Assembly (NCBI GenBank): GCA_015055605.1
Contig: SVHV01000003.1
Span: 1 to 64,000 of the forward strand
DNA: 64,000 nt
Origin: Clostridiales bacterium
GTDB lineage: Bacteria; Bacillota; Clostridia; Christensenellales; UBA1242
Direction of reading: 5' to 3'
Shown one piece after another: positions 1-8,500 of the stretch. Both the position numbers and the translations under genes were made by a program. Within the stretch, counting starts at the first letter, position 1. Each line of letters opens with the position of its first letter. The notes below the pieces were generated by a model. That model had not been told where the DNA came from. It saw only the letters and a program-made list of their open reading frames with translations, and did not search any database.

Positions 1-30
1 AAATTACACTATTTAGTTGTTATTGTTCTC

Positions 31-50
31 GCTTTCCACTCGTGAAAAGC
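31..50. promoter_or_regulatory. Inverted repeat at the start of a leftward transcript
   Basis: Two 8-9 base arms (GCTTTcCAC and GTGaAAAGC) form a near-perfect inverted repeat. It falls at about +1 to +20 of the leftward promoter at 57-85. It could be a repressor operator or a 5' UTR hairpin; no known operator consensus was recognised. Confidence 0.4.
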
Positions 51-56
51 AATGTT

Positions 57-85
57 AGTATACCCCTTTGTAGGGTATAAGTCAA
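57..85 (-). promoter_or_regulatory. Sigma-A promoter firing out of the left edge
   Basis: On the minus strand a -35 TTGACT (80-85) and a -10 TATACT (57-62) are separated by exactly 17 bp. The gene it serves lies beyond the left edge of the window. The first 345 bases otherwise hold only this promoter, its inverted repeat and the terminator at 311-340. Confidence 0.7.
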
Positions 86-310
86 CACTTTTTTGAAAAA
101 TTTTTTAACTTTTTTTATCTTTTTTTACCTACTTAACATACACATAGCCGGGTGTTTCATGAATTTTCCACAAAGACAATTTTTAATACTATTTTTCAAT
201 ATAATTACCATATCTTTAATAATTATAATTTATTATATTTAATATATATAACATCTTCTAAAATATAACTTTTATATATTGAACATTCAAAAACTTTTTA
301 TATCACAAAA

Positions 311-340
311 AAAGATTACAATCGAATAATTGTAATCTTT
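311..340 (-). terminator. Rho-independent terminator after the DivIVA-like gene
   Basis: A 12-bp perfect stem (AAAGATTACAAT with its complement) and a 6-base loop are followed on the minus strand by a run of seven T. It lies 6 bases past the stop codon of the gene at 346-1155. Confidence 0.9.
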
Positions 341-345
341 CGTTA

Positions 346-1155
346 TTAATCGTCTTTATGAGCCTCTAAAAAGAAATCAAAAGCCTTCATAATTTCATCT
401 AAATCTTCAGTTGGATTAAGAGCTTCTTCGATATTAAATCCACTATCTTGTGATTTTGTCTTGCCTTTCTTAATAATAGCAGAAGCAAACGCAGAATTGT
501 CTGTCTCATCACTATTGAGATAATTTTCTGCCATATTGCCAGAACCCTTTACTTTAATCTTATCTAATTTATTACTAATATTAAATGCCCTATTATTTTC
601 TTTTTCGGTTTCAACTGCCATTTCCTGTACCACAGCCTTTGTTTCTTGTGGTTTTGCTTTAGAATTAATAGCATAATCCATTCTATTAAGTAGATTTCTA
701 ATATAGCCAGTACCGTTATTATGTAAATCTTGTCTAATAACAGTTGAGCCGATTCTTTGATTCTGAGCAAGGACCTCGTCAATTGTCTTTTTAAACATAT
801 TCAATTCTTTCTTTGTTGAAGAATCTAAACTACAACCCTCTAACTTAATAAGCATTTCTTCCCATTGTTTATATAGAAGTCTCATTCTCTTCACTTCTAG
901 GTCATATAGTTTACTTGCATTATTTTCAATCTGTTCAGCCTTTTCTACTGCATAAATAAGTGCTTGAGAAATCTGCTTATCCTTATCTTTATATGTGCTA
1001 AGCCTCTGCTCCATAATAGAAAGCTCATTTTTAAGTGCAAAAACCCTATCCTTTTGTTCGGATAGTTTTTCCTCATATTTTAAACTTAATTTACTAATAA
1101 AACTGTCTACTTGTTCACAATCATAGCCTTTTTTATTAATATCAAACTTAGCCAT
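346..1155 (-). CDS. DivIVA-like coiled-coil protein
   Basis: A 269-residue soluble protein. Its first 20 residues (FDINKKGYDCEQVDSFI) match the N-terminal membrane-targeting signature of DivIVA/GpsB proteins, in which a phenylalanine and a GYD...VD..F core are typical. Residues about 20-130 are a long charged coiled coil; the rest is polar and probably disordered, with a short acidic end. Such proteins bind curved membrane at poles and septa and recruit cell-wall or division factors; that role here is inferred. The start was placed at the ATG with AAGGAGA upstream rather than at an upstream TTG. It begins 2 bases after the stop of the preceding membrane-protein gene and is the last gene of an lgt operon closed by a terminator. 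Confidence 0.7.
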   Translation of the reverse strand: MAKFDINKKGYDCEQVDSFISKLSLKYEEKLSEQKDRVFALKNELSIMEQRLSTYKDKDKQISQALIYAVEKAEQIENNASKLYDLEVKRMRLLYKQWEEMLIKLEGCSLDSSTKKELNMFKKTIDEVLAQNQRIGSTVIRQDLHNNGTGYIRNLLNRMDYAINSKAKPQETKAVVQEMAVETEKENNRAFNISNKLDKIKVKGSGNMAENYLNSDETDNSAFASAIIKKGKTKSQDSGFNIEEALNPTEDLDEIMKAFDFFLEAHKDD

Positions 1156-1156
1156 C

Positions 1157-1651
1157 TTAAACCGTCTCCTTATCAAAACCAAATGTCCTACACAGCAAAA
1201 TACCTATCAGCACTGAAATTATAAAAACAACAATATAAAGCCATATTTGTAACTCTATAAAATAATCTAGAAGCATAGGAATTGCCACTGAAACATTAAG
1301 TATAACAACCTTTAAATAAACCTTTTGTCCAAACGCTACAAGAATCAAACTTGCGACAATGGGCAACAAAATAAAGAAATACTTATAACTATTATAATCA
1401 ATATTTTTCATTTCTAAAAGAATAATAATTAGTGCATAAAGTATAAGTGAAAGAGCAAACCACAGAGTTGAATAACTCTTAAGCACCACCCCTTTAAAAC
1501 TCATTATTAGAGAAATACTCGCAAGTAAAAGCGAGAAATATAAATTCGATTTATCCTCAAAATATTGAGTTTTATACGCCATTACTATTAACGATATATA
1601 CCAAATAAATAACGCAATACTTATATACTTAATTGCCCTAATTTTTTTCAT
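1157..1651 (-). CDS. Small multi-pass membrane protein, unknown function
   Basis: A 164-residue, very hydrophobic protein with about five to six predicted membrane helices spread over its whole length and a lysine-rich N-terminus. No conserved motif was recognised. It lies between lgt (24 bp upstream) and the DivIVA-like gene (2 bp downstream) in one transcription unit. That suggests a role at the envelope or division site, but this rests only on context. A ribosome binding site (AAGGTT) precedes the ATG. Confidence 0.6.
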   Translation of the reverse strand: MKKIRAIKYISIALFIWYISLIVMAYKTQYFEDKSNLYFSLLLASISLIMSFKGVVLKSYSTLWFALSLILYALIIILLEMKNIDYNSYKYFFILLPIVASLILVAFGQKVYLKVVILNVSVAIPMLLDYFIELQIWLYIVVFIISVLIGILLCRTFGFDKETV

Positions 1652-1675
1652 TGCAACCTTTGTTTTTGTGCAAGA

Positions 1676-2554
1676 CTACTCTGTCACTGTATCTTTTTTC
1701 CTATTATTGACCAAAAGTAATACAGATATTCCGATAGCGCCTACTAAAACAAGTGCAATACTAAGTAACTGAGAAACCGGATAATTACCAATAAACAATG
1801 TTTGTCCTTTTTCCCTATAAGCCTCCAAAATAAATCTAACTAGACCATAGCAGAACATATATCCAAATGTTGGCACACCTGTTATCTTATTTTTTCTTAA
1901 AACTATAGTTAAAACAAAGAAAATAATCAAATCGAAAATTGACTCATAGAAATTAGTCGCATAATAATATGTGTCATTAATATTAAGAGCAATAGGAAAC
2001 CATTGTAAAGCCTTGTTTGTAACTTCTACACCATAACAACAATGACCAAAGATACAACCAATTCTTCCAAAAGACTGCCCTAATACTAGAAGAGGAGCAA
2101 CCACATCTGTCATCTTAGCAATATGTACTTTATGAATTAGACAACAGACTGCTAAACCAACAAAACCACCGATTATTCCACCATATACAGCGAGACCGCC
2201 TTCCCAAATCTTAAATATATCCCAAATACTATCAAAACTACCATCAAAAATCAAAAAGTATAGTCTAGCCCCTATTATTGCAGATGGAAAAACCCACCAG
2301 ATAAGCGTATATGGGAAGTCTGGATTAATATCTCTTTCGTTACATAATTGTCCAGACAACACAAGTGCCACTAAGAAACCTAGCCCAAAGCATACTCCAT
2401 ACCAACTAATATTAACACCAAAGGCAGTAAGTGCTGCTAGGAGCAAAAGTACAAATACTGCACAACCCATACTTATCCAAAAGGACTTTGATTCAAACTT
2501 AAACCCAAAGAATGTCACAGTGCCCTTATTATATTCATCAAACTTTTTTCCCAT
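1676..2554 (-). CDS. lgt: Prolipoprotein diacylglyceryl transferase (Lgt)
   Basis: Transfers a diacylglyceryl group from phosphatidylglycerol to the lipobox cysteine of prelipoproteins, the first step of lipoprotein maturation, in the cytoplasmic membrane. The 292 residues contain about seven membrane helices and the family landmarks: GGLAVYGGIIGG, the GRIGCIFGHCCYG signature loop near residue 165, and the C-terminal GYMFCYGLVRFILE block. Length is normal for the family. It is the first gene of a three-gene operon and has its own promoter at 2613-2641. The ATG is preceded by AAAGGAAT. The function is certain at family level. Confidence 0.96.
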   Translation of the reverse strand: MGKKFDEYNKGTVTFFGFKFESKSFWISMGCAVFVLLLLAALTAFGVNISWYGVCFGLGFLVALVLSGQLCNERDINPDFPYTLIWWVFPSAIIGARLYFLIFDGSFDSIWDIFKIWEGGLAVYGGIIGGFVGLAVCCLIHKVHIAKMTDVVAPLLVLGQSFGRIGCIFGHCCYGVEVTNKALQWFPIALNINDTYYYATNFYESIFDLIIFFVLTIVLRKNKITGVPTFGYMFCYGLVRFILEAYREKGQTLFIGNYPVSQLLSIALVLVGAIGISVLLLVNNRKKDTVTE

Positions 2555-2612
2555 AAATAAATTCCTTTATTTAATATATAAATAGATTTGTAATATTATA
2601 TAAAACAATATT

Positions 2613-2641
2613 ATCTTAACAATTAATTAAATTTTAGTCAA
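2613..2641 (-). promoter_or_regulatory. Promoter of the lgt operon
   Basis: Minus-strand -35 TTGACT (2636-2641) and -10 TAAGAT (2613-2618) with a 17-bp spacer, about 60 bases upstream of the lgt start. Confidence 0.6.
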
Positions 2642-2671
2642 ATACTTCATTGTCACAATTTGTAATAAAAA

Positions 2672-2699
2672 AAGTCCAAACCATCTCTAGTTTGGACTT
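2672..2699 (-). terminator. Terminator after the 1077-aa repeat protein
   Basis: A 10-bp stem (AAGTCCAAAC and its complement) with an 8-base loop, followed on the minus strand by a T run. It lies just past the stop at 2718. Confidence 0.9.
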
Positions 2700-2717
2700 C
2701 TATTTTATCAAATCAAA

Positions 2718-5700
2718 TTATCTCTCAAGAGCATCTACATCAACACCTGCATTTTTAGCAGCAATGTAATCAGCAATCTCTTGTTGTTGCTTAGCATAAT
2801 TTGGATCATTAGGATCTGTGATTAGGTCTTCTGTCTCAACCCACATCTCTTGTTTAGAATTTCTCTTTCTAATCTCAGCCATTGTTTGAATAGCTGTTGG
2901 GCTAGCAAGACTAGGATCCATATCAGGGTCTGCAAAACCATCTACTAAATCCATTATCTCTGTATCACCAGTTCTGTAGTCGTTGCTAACACCAGTAATA
3001 CCAGGCATCTCAAACTCTAAGTCTTCCATATCGTCAGCATACTCATCTGGATCAAGTTTTCCACTAGCAAGTTGACTATCGAGTTTATTTCTCTTGTGCA
3101 TATAGCCACCTAATGCAGCAGTTCTTGATTTTTGTTCCATTTTATATAGGCCACTTCTAGCTGAAATTGCAGTATCAACAGCTGTAGAATACTCAGCTCT
3201 TTGTTTTCTTAAAGACTTTCTTTGTGCTCTAAGAATTTTTCTCTTAACAGATTTAGCAGCTTTATAAACTCCTAATTTAGAGAATAAGTTTCCACTTCTT
3301 TGTTTTTGTCTTAACTCTTGGATATCATCTTGAGTCATCTGAATATCTAGAGCTTTTTCAGCAACTTTTCCTCTTTTCTTCATTGCTTTTTTATACTTCT
3401 TCATAAACTTAGTATACTTTCTCTCTCTTCTACCAGTTTTACTAATTCTTGAAATTAATGAACCAGTAAGTCCTGCAGAAGCGCCGATTCCAGCACCTAT
3501 AGCAATTGTTGGGAAGAATAAATTAGCAGTAGTAAGAGCAGCACCTAAGCTACCTGCTGCTAGAGCACCTGCACCAGTTGCAATTAATGCACCTGCACCC
3601 ATACCGATTAATGCACTACGGAAAGGATGTCTAACAATAAATTTACCAACCCTCTTATACCATGGCTGTTTAGGCTCATGAAGCATATTCATAAGCTTAG
3701 TAGCTCTCTTAAGCACTTTCACCTTCTTTTTAGGAGGTTGCGGTGGCTTTGGAGGTTTTGGAGGCTTTGGAGGTACCGGTTGAGGTGGTACTGGCTGTGG
3801 AGGTACTGGTGGTACCGGAGGCACAGGAGGAACCGGCTGTGGAGGAACTGGTTGTGGAGGAACTGGTTGTGGAGGAACCGGTTGAGGTGGTACTGGTTGT
3901 GGAGGCACTGGTTGTGGAGGCACTGGAGGTACTGGTTGTGGATTACCACCTACAGTTGGACCATAGTTACCAATGTTCACATTATTATTGTTTCCTGACA
4001 CAGTAATATTACCATTAATAATTGTTACATTACCAGTCACATTACTTATATTGTAAGTTGGAGCACCTGCACCACCTGCAGCCATATTAGCCTGCATTTG
4101 TTGCATCATCTGTGCCATCTGAGCCATTTGTTTTTGCATTGCAACCATATTAGTTTGCATTGTTGTAACCACACTAAGAATTTGTGGAGAAACGCTTACG
4201 CCATTGTTTAATTGTTGTAATTGAGCCTCAACAGAATCAAATCTAGCATTAAAGCTCTTCTTCATATTATCTAGTCTAGATACTGTAACAGCTGTTGCTT
4301 TGCCTACAATAGCGCCAACATCTTGTCCTGGAGGAACTGAACTAGCAATTATCTGACTAAATTCTTGTGAACGGAAGTATTGACTAGCATCAACAAGAGT
4401 TAATCCTCTGTTATCAACAAAGTATTGGTTAATTCTACTTTCTTGTTCCTGAGAAATACTAATACCATTATCTCTCATATCTTGAACAATTTGACTAACA
4501 TCGCCGATTTGAATCCTGATTTCATCAGCAGAAGAAACTAACCCATCAACTTTCTTATCTAATGCAGAAATTCTAGCAATTGCAGCAGCTGTTGCTTTAC
4601 CAACGATAGCACCAACATCTTGTCCTAGAGGAACTGCTTTTGCAATTATTTGAGTAAATTCTGTTGAATTAAAATAACTTTTAGCATCTGTAATAGATAG
4701 ACCTCTATTATCAATAAAGTATTGACTAATTCTCTTCTCTTGTTCAGTAGTAATAGCAATGCCATTATCTCTAAAATCTTGAATAATCTGAGCAACATCA
4801 CCAACTTGAACTTTGATATCATTAGTATTTGTTATTACAGTTTCAACTTTCTTGTCAAGTGCAGAAATTCTAGCAATTGCAGCAGCTGTAGCTTTACCTA
4901 CAATAGCACCAACATCTTGTCCTAGAGGAACTGCCTTAGCAATTATTTGAGTAAACTCTGTTGAATTGAAATAATCTTTAGCATCAGTAATAGATAAACC
5001 TCTATTATCAATGAAATATTGATTAATTCTAGCCTCTTGCTCAGCATTGATAGTTACACCATTATTTCTAATATCTTGTATAATTTGTGCAATATCACCT
5101 ACTTGCAATTTAACATCAGAAGTATTTGCAATAACAGTATCCATCTTTTGGTCTAATGAATGAATTCTAGCAATTGTAGCAGCAGTTGCCTTTCCCACAA
5201 TCGCCTTTACATCTTGTCCTGGAGGAATTGCAGCAGCAATTATCTGAGTAAATTCGTCAGATTTAAAGAATCCTTCCATTTCAGAATATGTAAGACCTCT
5301 ATTATCAATGAAATACTGTTGAATTCTAGCCTCTTGCTCAGCATTGATGGTAATTCCATTATTCTTAAAATCAGTAACAATATTATTGATTAAAATTAGA
5401 ATCTCTGAAGTGTTAGGTTTCTGAGAACTAGGGGCTGTTGTTGGTTTTACCCTCTCCTTAGCATCTAACATTACAACATAAGATGGTGCTCCCATACCTG
5501 TATCTTGAAGAAGTGTTTGTGATGCTGCAAGGAAATCGTCTAAACCTCCCTGATTTGCACCATCTCTGCCAACCTCAAAAACAGATGCGTAGTAGCCAAC
5601 TTTTGAAACTTGTGCTTTTGCATTTAAAGATGAGCCGTCTGCACTAATAGAAGCAGGACCACTTACCCAGTCACTTCCTCTACTAAGACCAACTACACTC

Positions 5701-5951
5701 TCTAGATGTGGGCAGTTGCCTCTTAAATCTTTTACTCTTAGATTCATTCTAGAAGGTGCATACAAAGAAACAAGTGCGTCAAATCCTTTAAGTGCCGCAG
5801 TAAAATCACCAATATCATTAGAGTTATCCTTGTTTAAGATAACCATCTCTCTGATACCAGCTCTTTCTTCAGGAGTAATGTCTCTAATGTTTTTTGTAAC
5901 TCTTGCTCCTGTGCTATCTATATAATGAACATTAAAACTACTTATGGCCAT
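2718..5951 (-). CDS. Large repeat, proline-stalk and membrane-associated protein, unknown function
   Basis: A 1077-residue protein that I do not recognise. Visible architecture: a globular N-terminus (1-188); four tandem repeats of exactly 99 residues starting at 189, 288, 387 and 486, each with INAEQE.RI.QYF.DNRGL, an EF.QIIA block and GQDV.AIVGKATA; a Met/Gln-rich helix (590-625); an Asn/Gly-rich beta-type segment (630-670); a proline stalk of PVPPQ units turning into KPP units (671-746); two alanine/glycine-rich hydrophobic stretches (about 784-840); and a highly basic then acidic coiled-coil tail. There is no signal peptide. The hydrophobic pair could anchor it in membrane. It follows the 529-aa gene by 69 bp and shares its promoter. 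The proline stalk recalls the TPP stalk of the 1229-aa protein at 24184-27873, so both may serve the same machine; this is inference. Confidence 0.75.
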   Translation of the reverse strand: MAISSFNVHYIDSTGARVTKNIRDITPEERAGIREMVILNKDNSNDIGDFTAALKGFDALVSLYAPSRMNLRVKDLRGNCPHLESVVGLSRGSDWVSGPASISADGSSLNAKAQVSKVGYYASVFEVGRDGANQGGLDDFLAASQTLLQDTGMGAPSYVVMLDAKERVKPTTAPSSQKPNTSEILILINNIVTDFKNNGITINAEQEARIQQYFIDNRGLTYSEMEGFFKSDEFTQIIAAAIPPGQDVKAIVGKATAATIARIHSLDQKMDTVIANTSDVKLQVGDIAQIIQDIRNNGVTINAEQEARINQYFIDNRGLSITDAKDYFNSTEFTQIIAKAVPLGQDVGAIVGKATAAAIARISALDKKVETVITNTNDIKVQVGDVAQIIQDFRDNGIAITTEQEKRISQYFIDNRGLSITDAKSYFNSTEFTQIIAKAVPLGQDVGAIVGKATAAAIARISALDKKVDGLVSSADEIRIQIGDVSQIVQDMRDNGISISQEQESRINQYFVDNRGLTLVDASQYFRSQEFSQIIASSVPPGQDVGAIVGKATAVTVSRLDNMKKSFNARFDSVEAQLQQLNNGVSVSPQILSVVTTMQTNMVAMQKQMAQMAQMMQQMQANMAAGGAGAPTYNISNVTGNVTIINGNITVSGNNNNVNIGNYGPTVGGNPQPVPPVPPQPVPPQPVPPQPVPPQPVPPQPVPPQPVPPVPPVPPVPPQPVPPQPVPPKPPKPPKPPQPPKKKVKVLKRATKLMNMLHEPKQPWYKRVGKFIVRHPFRSALIGMGAGALIATGAGALAAGSLGAALTTANLFFPTIAIGAGIGASAGLTGSLISRISKTGRRERKYTKFMKKYKKAMKKRGKVAEKALDIQMTQDDIQELRQKQRSGNLFSKLGVYKAAKSVKRKILRAQRKSLRKQRAEYSTAVDTAISARSGLYKMEQKSRTAALGGYMHKRNKLDSQLASGKLDPDEYADDMEDLEFEMPGITGVSNDYRTGDTEIMDLVDGFADPDMDPSLASPTAIQTMAEIRKRNSKQEMWVETEDLITDPNDPNYAKQQQEIADYIAAKNAGVDVDALER
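3714..3941 (-). repeat. In-frame proline-rich short tandem repeats
   Basis: Repeating units of 9-18 bases encode PVPPQ, PVPP and KPP motifs (residues 671-746 of the protein at 2718-5951). The repeats are multiples of three, so copy-number change would lengthen or shorten the stalk without a frameshift. Confidence 0.85.
4225..5387 (-). repeat. Four tandem 297-bp coding repeats
   Basis: Four head-to-tail copies encode the 99-residue unit of the 1077-aa protein. Copies 2 and 3 are nearly identical in protein, but their DNA differs at many synonymous positions, so the array is not a fresh duplication. Copies 1 and 4 share PPGQDV where copies 2 and 3 have PLGQDV. Confidence 0.85.
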
Positions 5952-6020
5952 ATCCTTAGCCCCTTTTCCTATTTTATTTTTTTTGTTTTCCTATTCCCAT
6001 CTTACCTAGATACAATTTCT

Positions 6021-7610
6021 CTAATCAATATTGATAATACTCAATAATAATTCTAATTGTTTTCTATGACTCTTATCAATCATCTCAAACATCTGATTTG
6101 ACTGATTGATGGCCAACTCTTGTATTTCAGCCATCTCATATAGTGTTGCTGCACTTAGTGGTTTACCTAATACAATTGCTATATCTCTAATCGCCTCATC
6201 CCCCACTCTTCTGAATGTTGTTAAGTCTTTTAGCATACTAGCATTTCTAATAGAATAATCCTCTAGTTTTTCACTTATAAATTTTCTTTGAGACTTCTCA
6301 AGCTCTTTGTCTTCATTCTCACCCAAATTGTATATGCAATTTAGTGATGCAAACACACCAGACATAAGATTGTTTCTCATAAATAAGTCTTTACCTTCGG
6401 TAAATATCTCAACTAAAGTATCAAGACCTGCTTTTGCAACAGACAAAATCTCTTTTGTATCTTTATCTTTAGCAATCTGACCACCAGATATCTCAAGTCT
6501 ATTTTGTAAATCTTGTAATCTATGTTTGATAGATGAATATTTCTTCATCTCGCTCTCAGTAGGTATAGAAGACTTAAATGCTAAATCTAAGTTTTCAACA
6601 GTTTTGCGATACTCTTCTACTCTCTCTTTTAGAGCTTTTACTCTAGCTTGAGCAACCTTGATACCTGCTAAATATTGATCATTCATAAATCTCATTGAAA
6701 CCATATCTCTTTCAATTTGAGTTTTTGTATCAATATTCTCAGCCTCAGCAATTTTTGCAGTTGAATCAGAAAGTTTATCTGCATCTGCAACCTTTAATTT
6801 ATTCTCATGAATTGTTAGTTGTCTAACAAGTTCAACACCCTCAATAAGAGCATCTTCTACTTTATCAACAACTTGTCTATGAGAATTAACAGCCTTGAGA
6901 GCTTTTCTAGCAGCATCTACTTTCTCGCCATCTGTAATAGGCTCGTTAGATATTGCATACAACTTATCATTAAGGTCTGCAACCAAATCCTGTAAACCAT
7001 CAAAGTCGGTATCTAATTTTTTAGTCAACTTATCACAGAGAGCATTAAGTTTATTAAGTTTTTCTTCGATAAATGTATTTGCATAAGACTTTGTCTCAAG
7101 TGGAACAGGCTTAAGCTTCATAGAAGATAAACCTACCAAAAACTCGTTCTCTGACACTAAAGCAAGTTGAGTAGCGATATTTTCAACAAAATCACCCCTT
7201 ACTCCTGTATCCTTAACATCAACATATTTATCAGTAATCTCAATAGCATTTACTTTTAATAGGAAGTCTGTTATTTTTGACATGGTTCCTTCAGATAGTT
7301 CACCAGAAACAATTTGATTTGCTTCTGCTAGTCTACTATCCATAACAACAACAAGCGAAAGAAGGTCAGCTTGTGCTGTTGCTTTGTTAGCAATCCACTC
7401 CTGAACTGTTGTAAATCCAACATCTGCACCATTGCCAGCAATTACTTGAACACCATCAAATAGGTCAGCCTTTTCAATACCATTAGCATCTCTTAACTGT
7501 CCTCTCACCTCGTCAAGCAAGAACTCAAATGCGAGTCCATTAGCAAATGCTGAAAGTAAGGTATTTGTGTCATATTGAGTATTTAATCTTAATTCAAATT
7601 TAGTTTCCAT
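6021..7610 (-). CDS. 529-aa helical protein, unknown function
   Basis: A soluble, almost wholly alpha-helical protein of 529 residues, with long charged coiled-coil stretches (about 165-230 and 270-400) and no membrane segment or signal peptide. No motif was recognised; a weak general resemblance to TelA-type helical proteins is not enough for a call. The start was chosen at the ATG preceded by GGAGGAGA; an ATG eight codons upstream overlaps that ribosome binding site. It is driven by a perfect -10/-35 promoter at 7652-7680 and is followed by the 1077-aa gene in the same unit, which suggests the two products work together. Confidence 0.7.
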   Translation of the reverse strand: METKFELRLNTQYDTNTLLSAFANGLAFEFLLDEVRGQLRDANGIEKADLFDGVQVIAGNGADVGFTTVQEWIANKATAQADLLSLVVVMDSRLAEANQIVSGELSEGTMSKITDFLLKVNAIEITDKYVDVKDTGVRGDFVENIATQLALVSENEFLVGLSSMKLKPVPLETKSYANTFIEEKLNKLNALCDKLTKKLDTDFDGLQDLVADLNDKLYAISNEPITDGEKVDAARKALKAVNSHRQVVDKVEDALIEGVELVRQLTIHENKLKVADADKLSDSTAKIAEAENIDTKTQIERDMVSMRFMNDQYLAGIKVAQARVKALKERVEEYRKTVENLDLAFKSSIPTESEMKKYSSIKHRLQDLQNRLEISGGQIAKDKDTKEILSVAKAGLDTLVEIFTEGKDLFMRNNLMSGVFASLNCIYNLGENEDKELEKSQRKFISEKLEDYSIRNASMLKDLTTFRRVGDEAIRDIAIVLGKPLSAATLYEMAEIQELAINQSNQMFEMIDKSHRKQLELLLSIINID

Positions 7611-7651
7611 TTCTCCTCCATGACAAGATAACATTATTCTTGCTTGTAGAT

Positions 7652-7680
7652 ATTATAGTAGAAGAGTCAACTTTTGTCAA
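7652..7680 (-). promoter_or_regulatory. Consensus sigma-A promoter of the 529-aa/1077-aa operon
   Basis: Minus-strand -35 TTGACA (7675-7680), 17-bp spacer and -10 TATAAT (7652-7657): both hexamers are perfect. The 12 bases ATTGACAAAAGT at its -35 recur at the promoter at 23003-23031. Confidence 0.88.
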
Positions 7681-7738
7681 TAGTTGTTATCAATAAATTG
7701 CTCTAAATTGTTATTATATAAATAATAAATAGTGCAAA

Positions 7739-7770
7739 AAATCCCTCTCAAACACTTCTAAGAGGGATTT
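7739..7770 (-). terminator. Terminator after the MazF-family gene
   Basis: A 10-bp stem (AAATCCCTCT and its complement) is followed on the minus strand by a T run, immediately past the stop at 7773. Confidence 0.88.
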
Positions 7771-7772
7771 AA

Positions 7773-8114
7773 TCAAAAACCTAGAGATATAAGCAAAGCC
7801 TCATTGACTGATTGCATACATTTATCATCTAAAAAACCTATGCGTTCTTTTAATCGTCTTTTATCCAAAGTCCTTATCTGCTCGAGCAACAAAACACTGT
7901 CTTTAGCCAATCCATAGTCTGTACTCAACTCAATATGGGTGGGAATTTTCGCCTTGTTTATTTGACTAGTAATAGCAGCAACAATAACAGTCGGACTATA
8001 TCTATTACCAACATTGTTTTGCACCACTAGAACAGGTCTAATACCACCCTGCTCACTTCCTATTACAGGGCTTAAGTCGGCATAATATAATTCTCCTCTT
8101 TTAATATCGTTCAT
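7773..8114 (-). CDS. ndoA: EndoA/MazF-family endoribonuclease toxin
   Basis: A 113-residue type II toxin of the PemK/MazF family, a ribosome-independent mRNA interferase. It follows the Bacillus EndoA pattern nearly end to end: [23 protein letters not shown] at the N-terminus, the [12 protein letters not shown] strand, and [13 protein letters not shown] with the conserved arginine. It ends at ISLGF, normal length. The start ATG lies inside the upstream small gene (14-base overlap), so the two are translationally coupled in the order usual for antitoxin-toxin pairs. The exact cleavage site cannot be read from sequence. Confidence 0.93.
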   Translation of the reverse strand: MNDIKRGELYYADLSPVIGSEQGGIRPVLVVQNNVGNRYSPTVIVAAITSQINKAKIPTHIELSTDYGLAKDSVLLLEQIRTLDKRRLKERIGFLDDKCMQSVNEALLISLGF

Positions 8115-8322
8115 TCAACCATCTCTCATAAAAATCTAAATCTACCACATCTATTTTTTGAAAGTCGGAATCTAAATCAATATACACTGCGGACATATCC
8201 AAATATGCTTGAATAATGCCCTTACTTACATTATGACTCTTAGGGTAATAAATGTGAATTTTTATATCAAGATTATTTACAATTTTTCTATATCTATGCT
8301 TATTTTTTAAAATATTTTTCAA
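8101..8322 (-). CDS. Small protein upstream of the toxin, putative unconventional antitoxin
   Basis: A 73-residue basic protein starting at a TTG that is well placed 8 bases behind AGGAGA. Its end overlaps the MazF-family start by 14 bases. By position it should be the cognate antitoxin, but it does not resemble the ribbon-helix-helix EndoAI or AbrB-type MazE antitoxins: the N-terminus is strongly basic, followed by alternating hydrophobic strand-like segments (IKIHIYY, GIIQAYL, AVYIDL) and an acidic-aromatic end ([11 protein letters not shown]). Function is unknown; the antitoxin idea comes only from overlap and order. Confidence 0.6.
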   Translation of the reverse strand: MKNILKNKHRYRKIVNNLDIKIHIYYPKSHNVSKGIIQAYLDMSAVYIDLDSDFQKIDVVDLDFYERWLNERY

Positions 8323-8467
8323 TACAAAATTCTCCTAACATTTAGCCATTTCTTAGATATACTATACTTTATGCAAAACATGTTTTTTTATTAATAAAAT
8401 TTTATTAAACAAAAGAAAAACAAATATCCCCATTTTACGACACAATCATACAAATACAATAAAAAAA

Positions 8468-8487
8468 CTCCCCCAAAACAGGAGAGC
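8468..8487 (-). terminator. Probable terminator after acpS
   Basis: On the minus strand CTCTCC pairs with GGGGAG across a short loop, followed directly by seven T. It separates the yigZ-recX-acpS unit from the toxin pair. Confidence 0.65.
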
Positions 8488-8500
8488 ATTTTTCTCATTA

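Noticed and set aside
3627-4006. Long plus-strand open frames opposite the proline-rich region
   Set aside because: They are shadows of the PVPPQ codon repeat on the other strand, of extreme Trp/Arg or Val/Glu composition and without a ribosome binding site.
6021-7610. Assignment of the 529-aa protein as a TelA tellurite-resistance protein
   Set aside because: Only a general helical resemblance was seen; no family motif could be pointed to.
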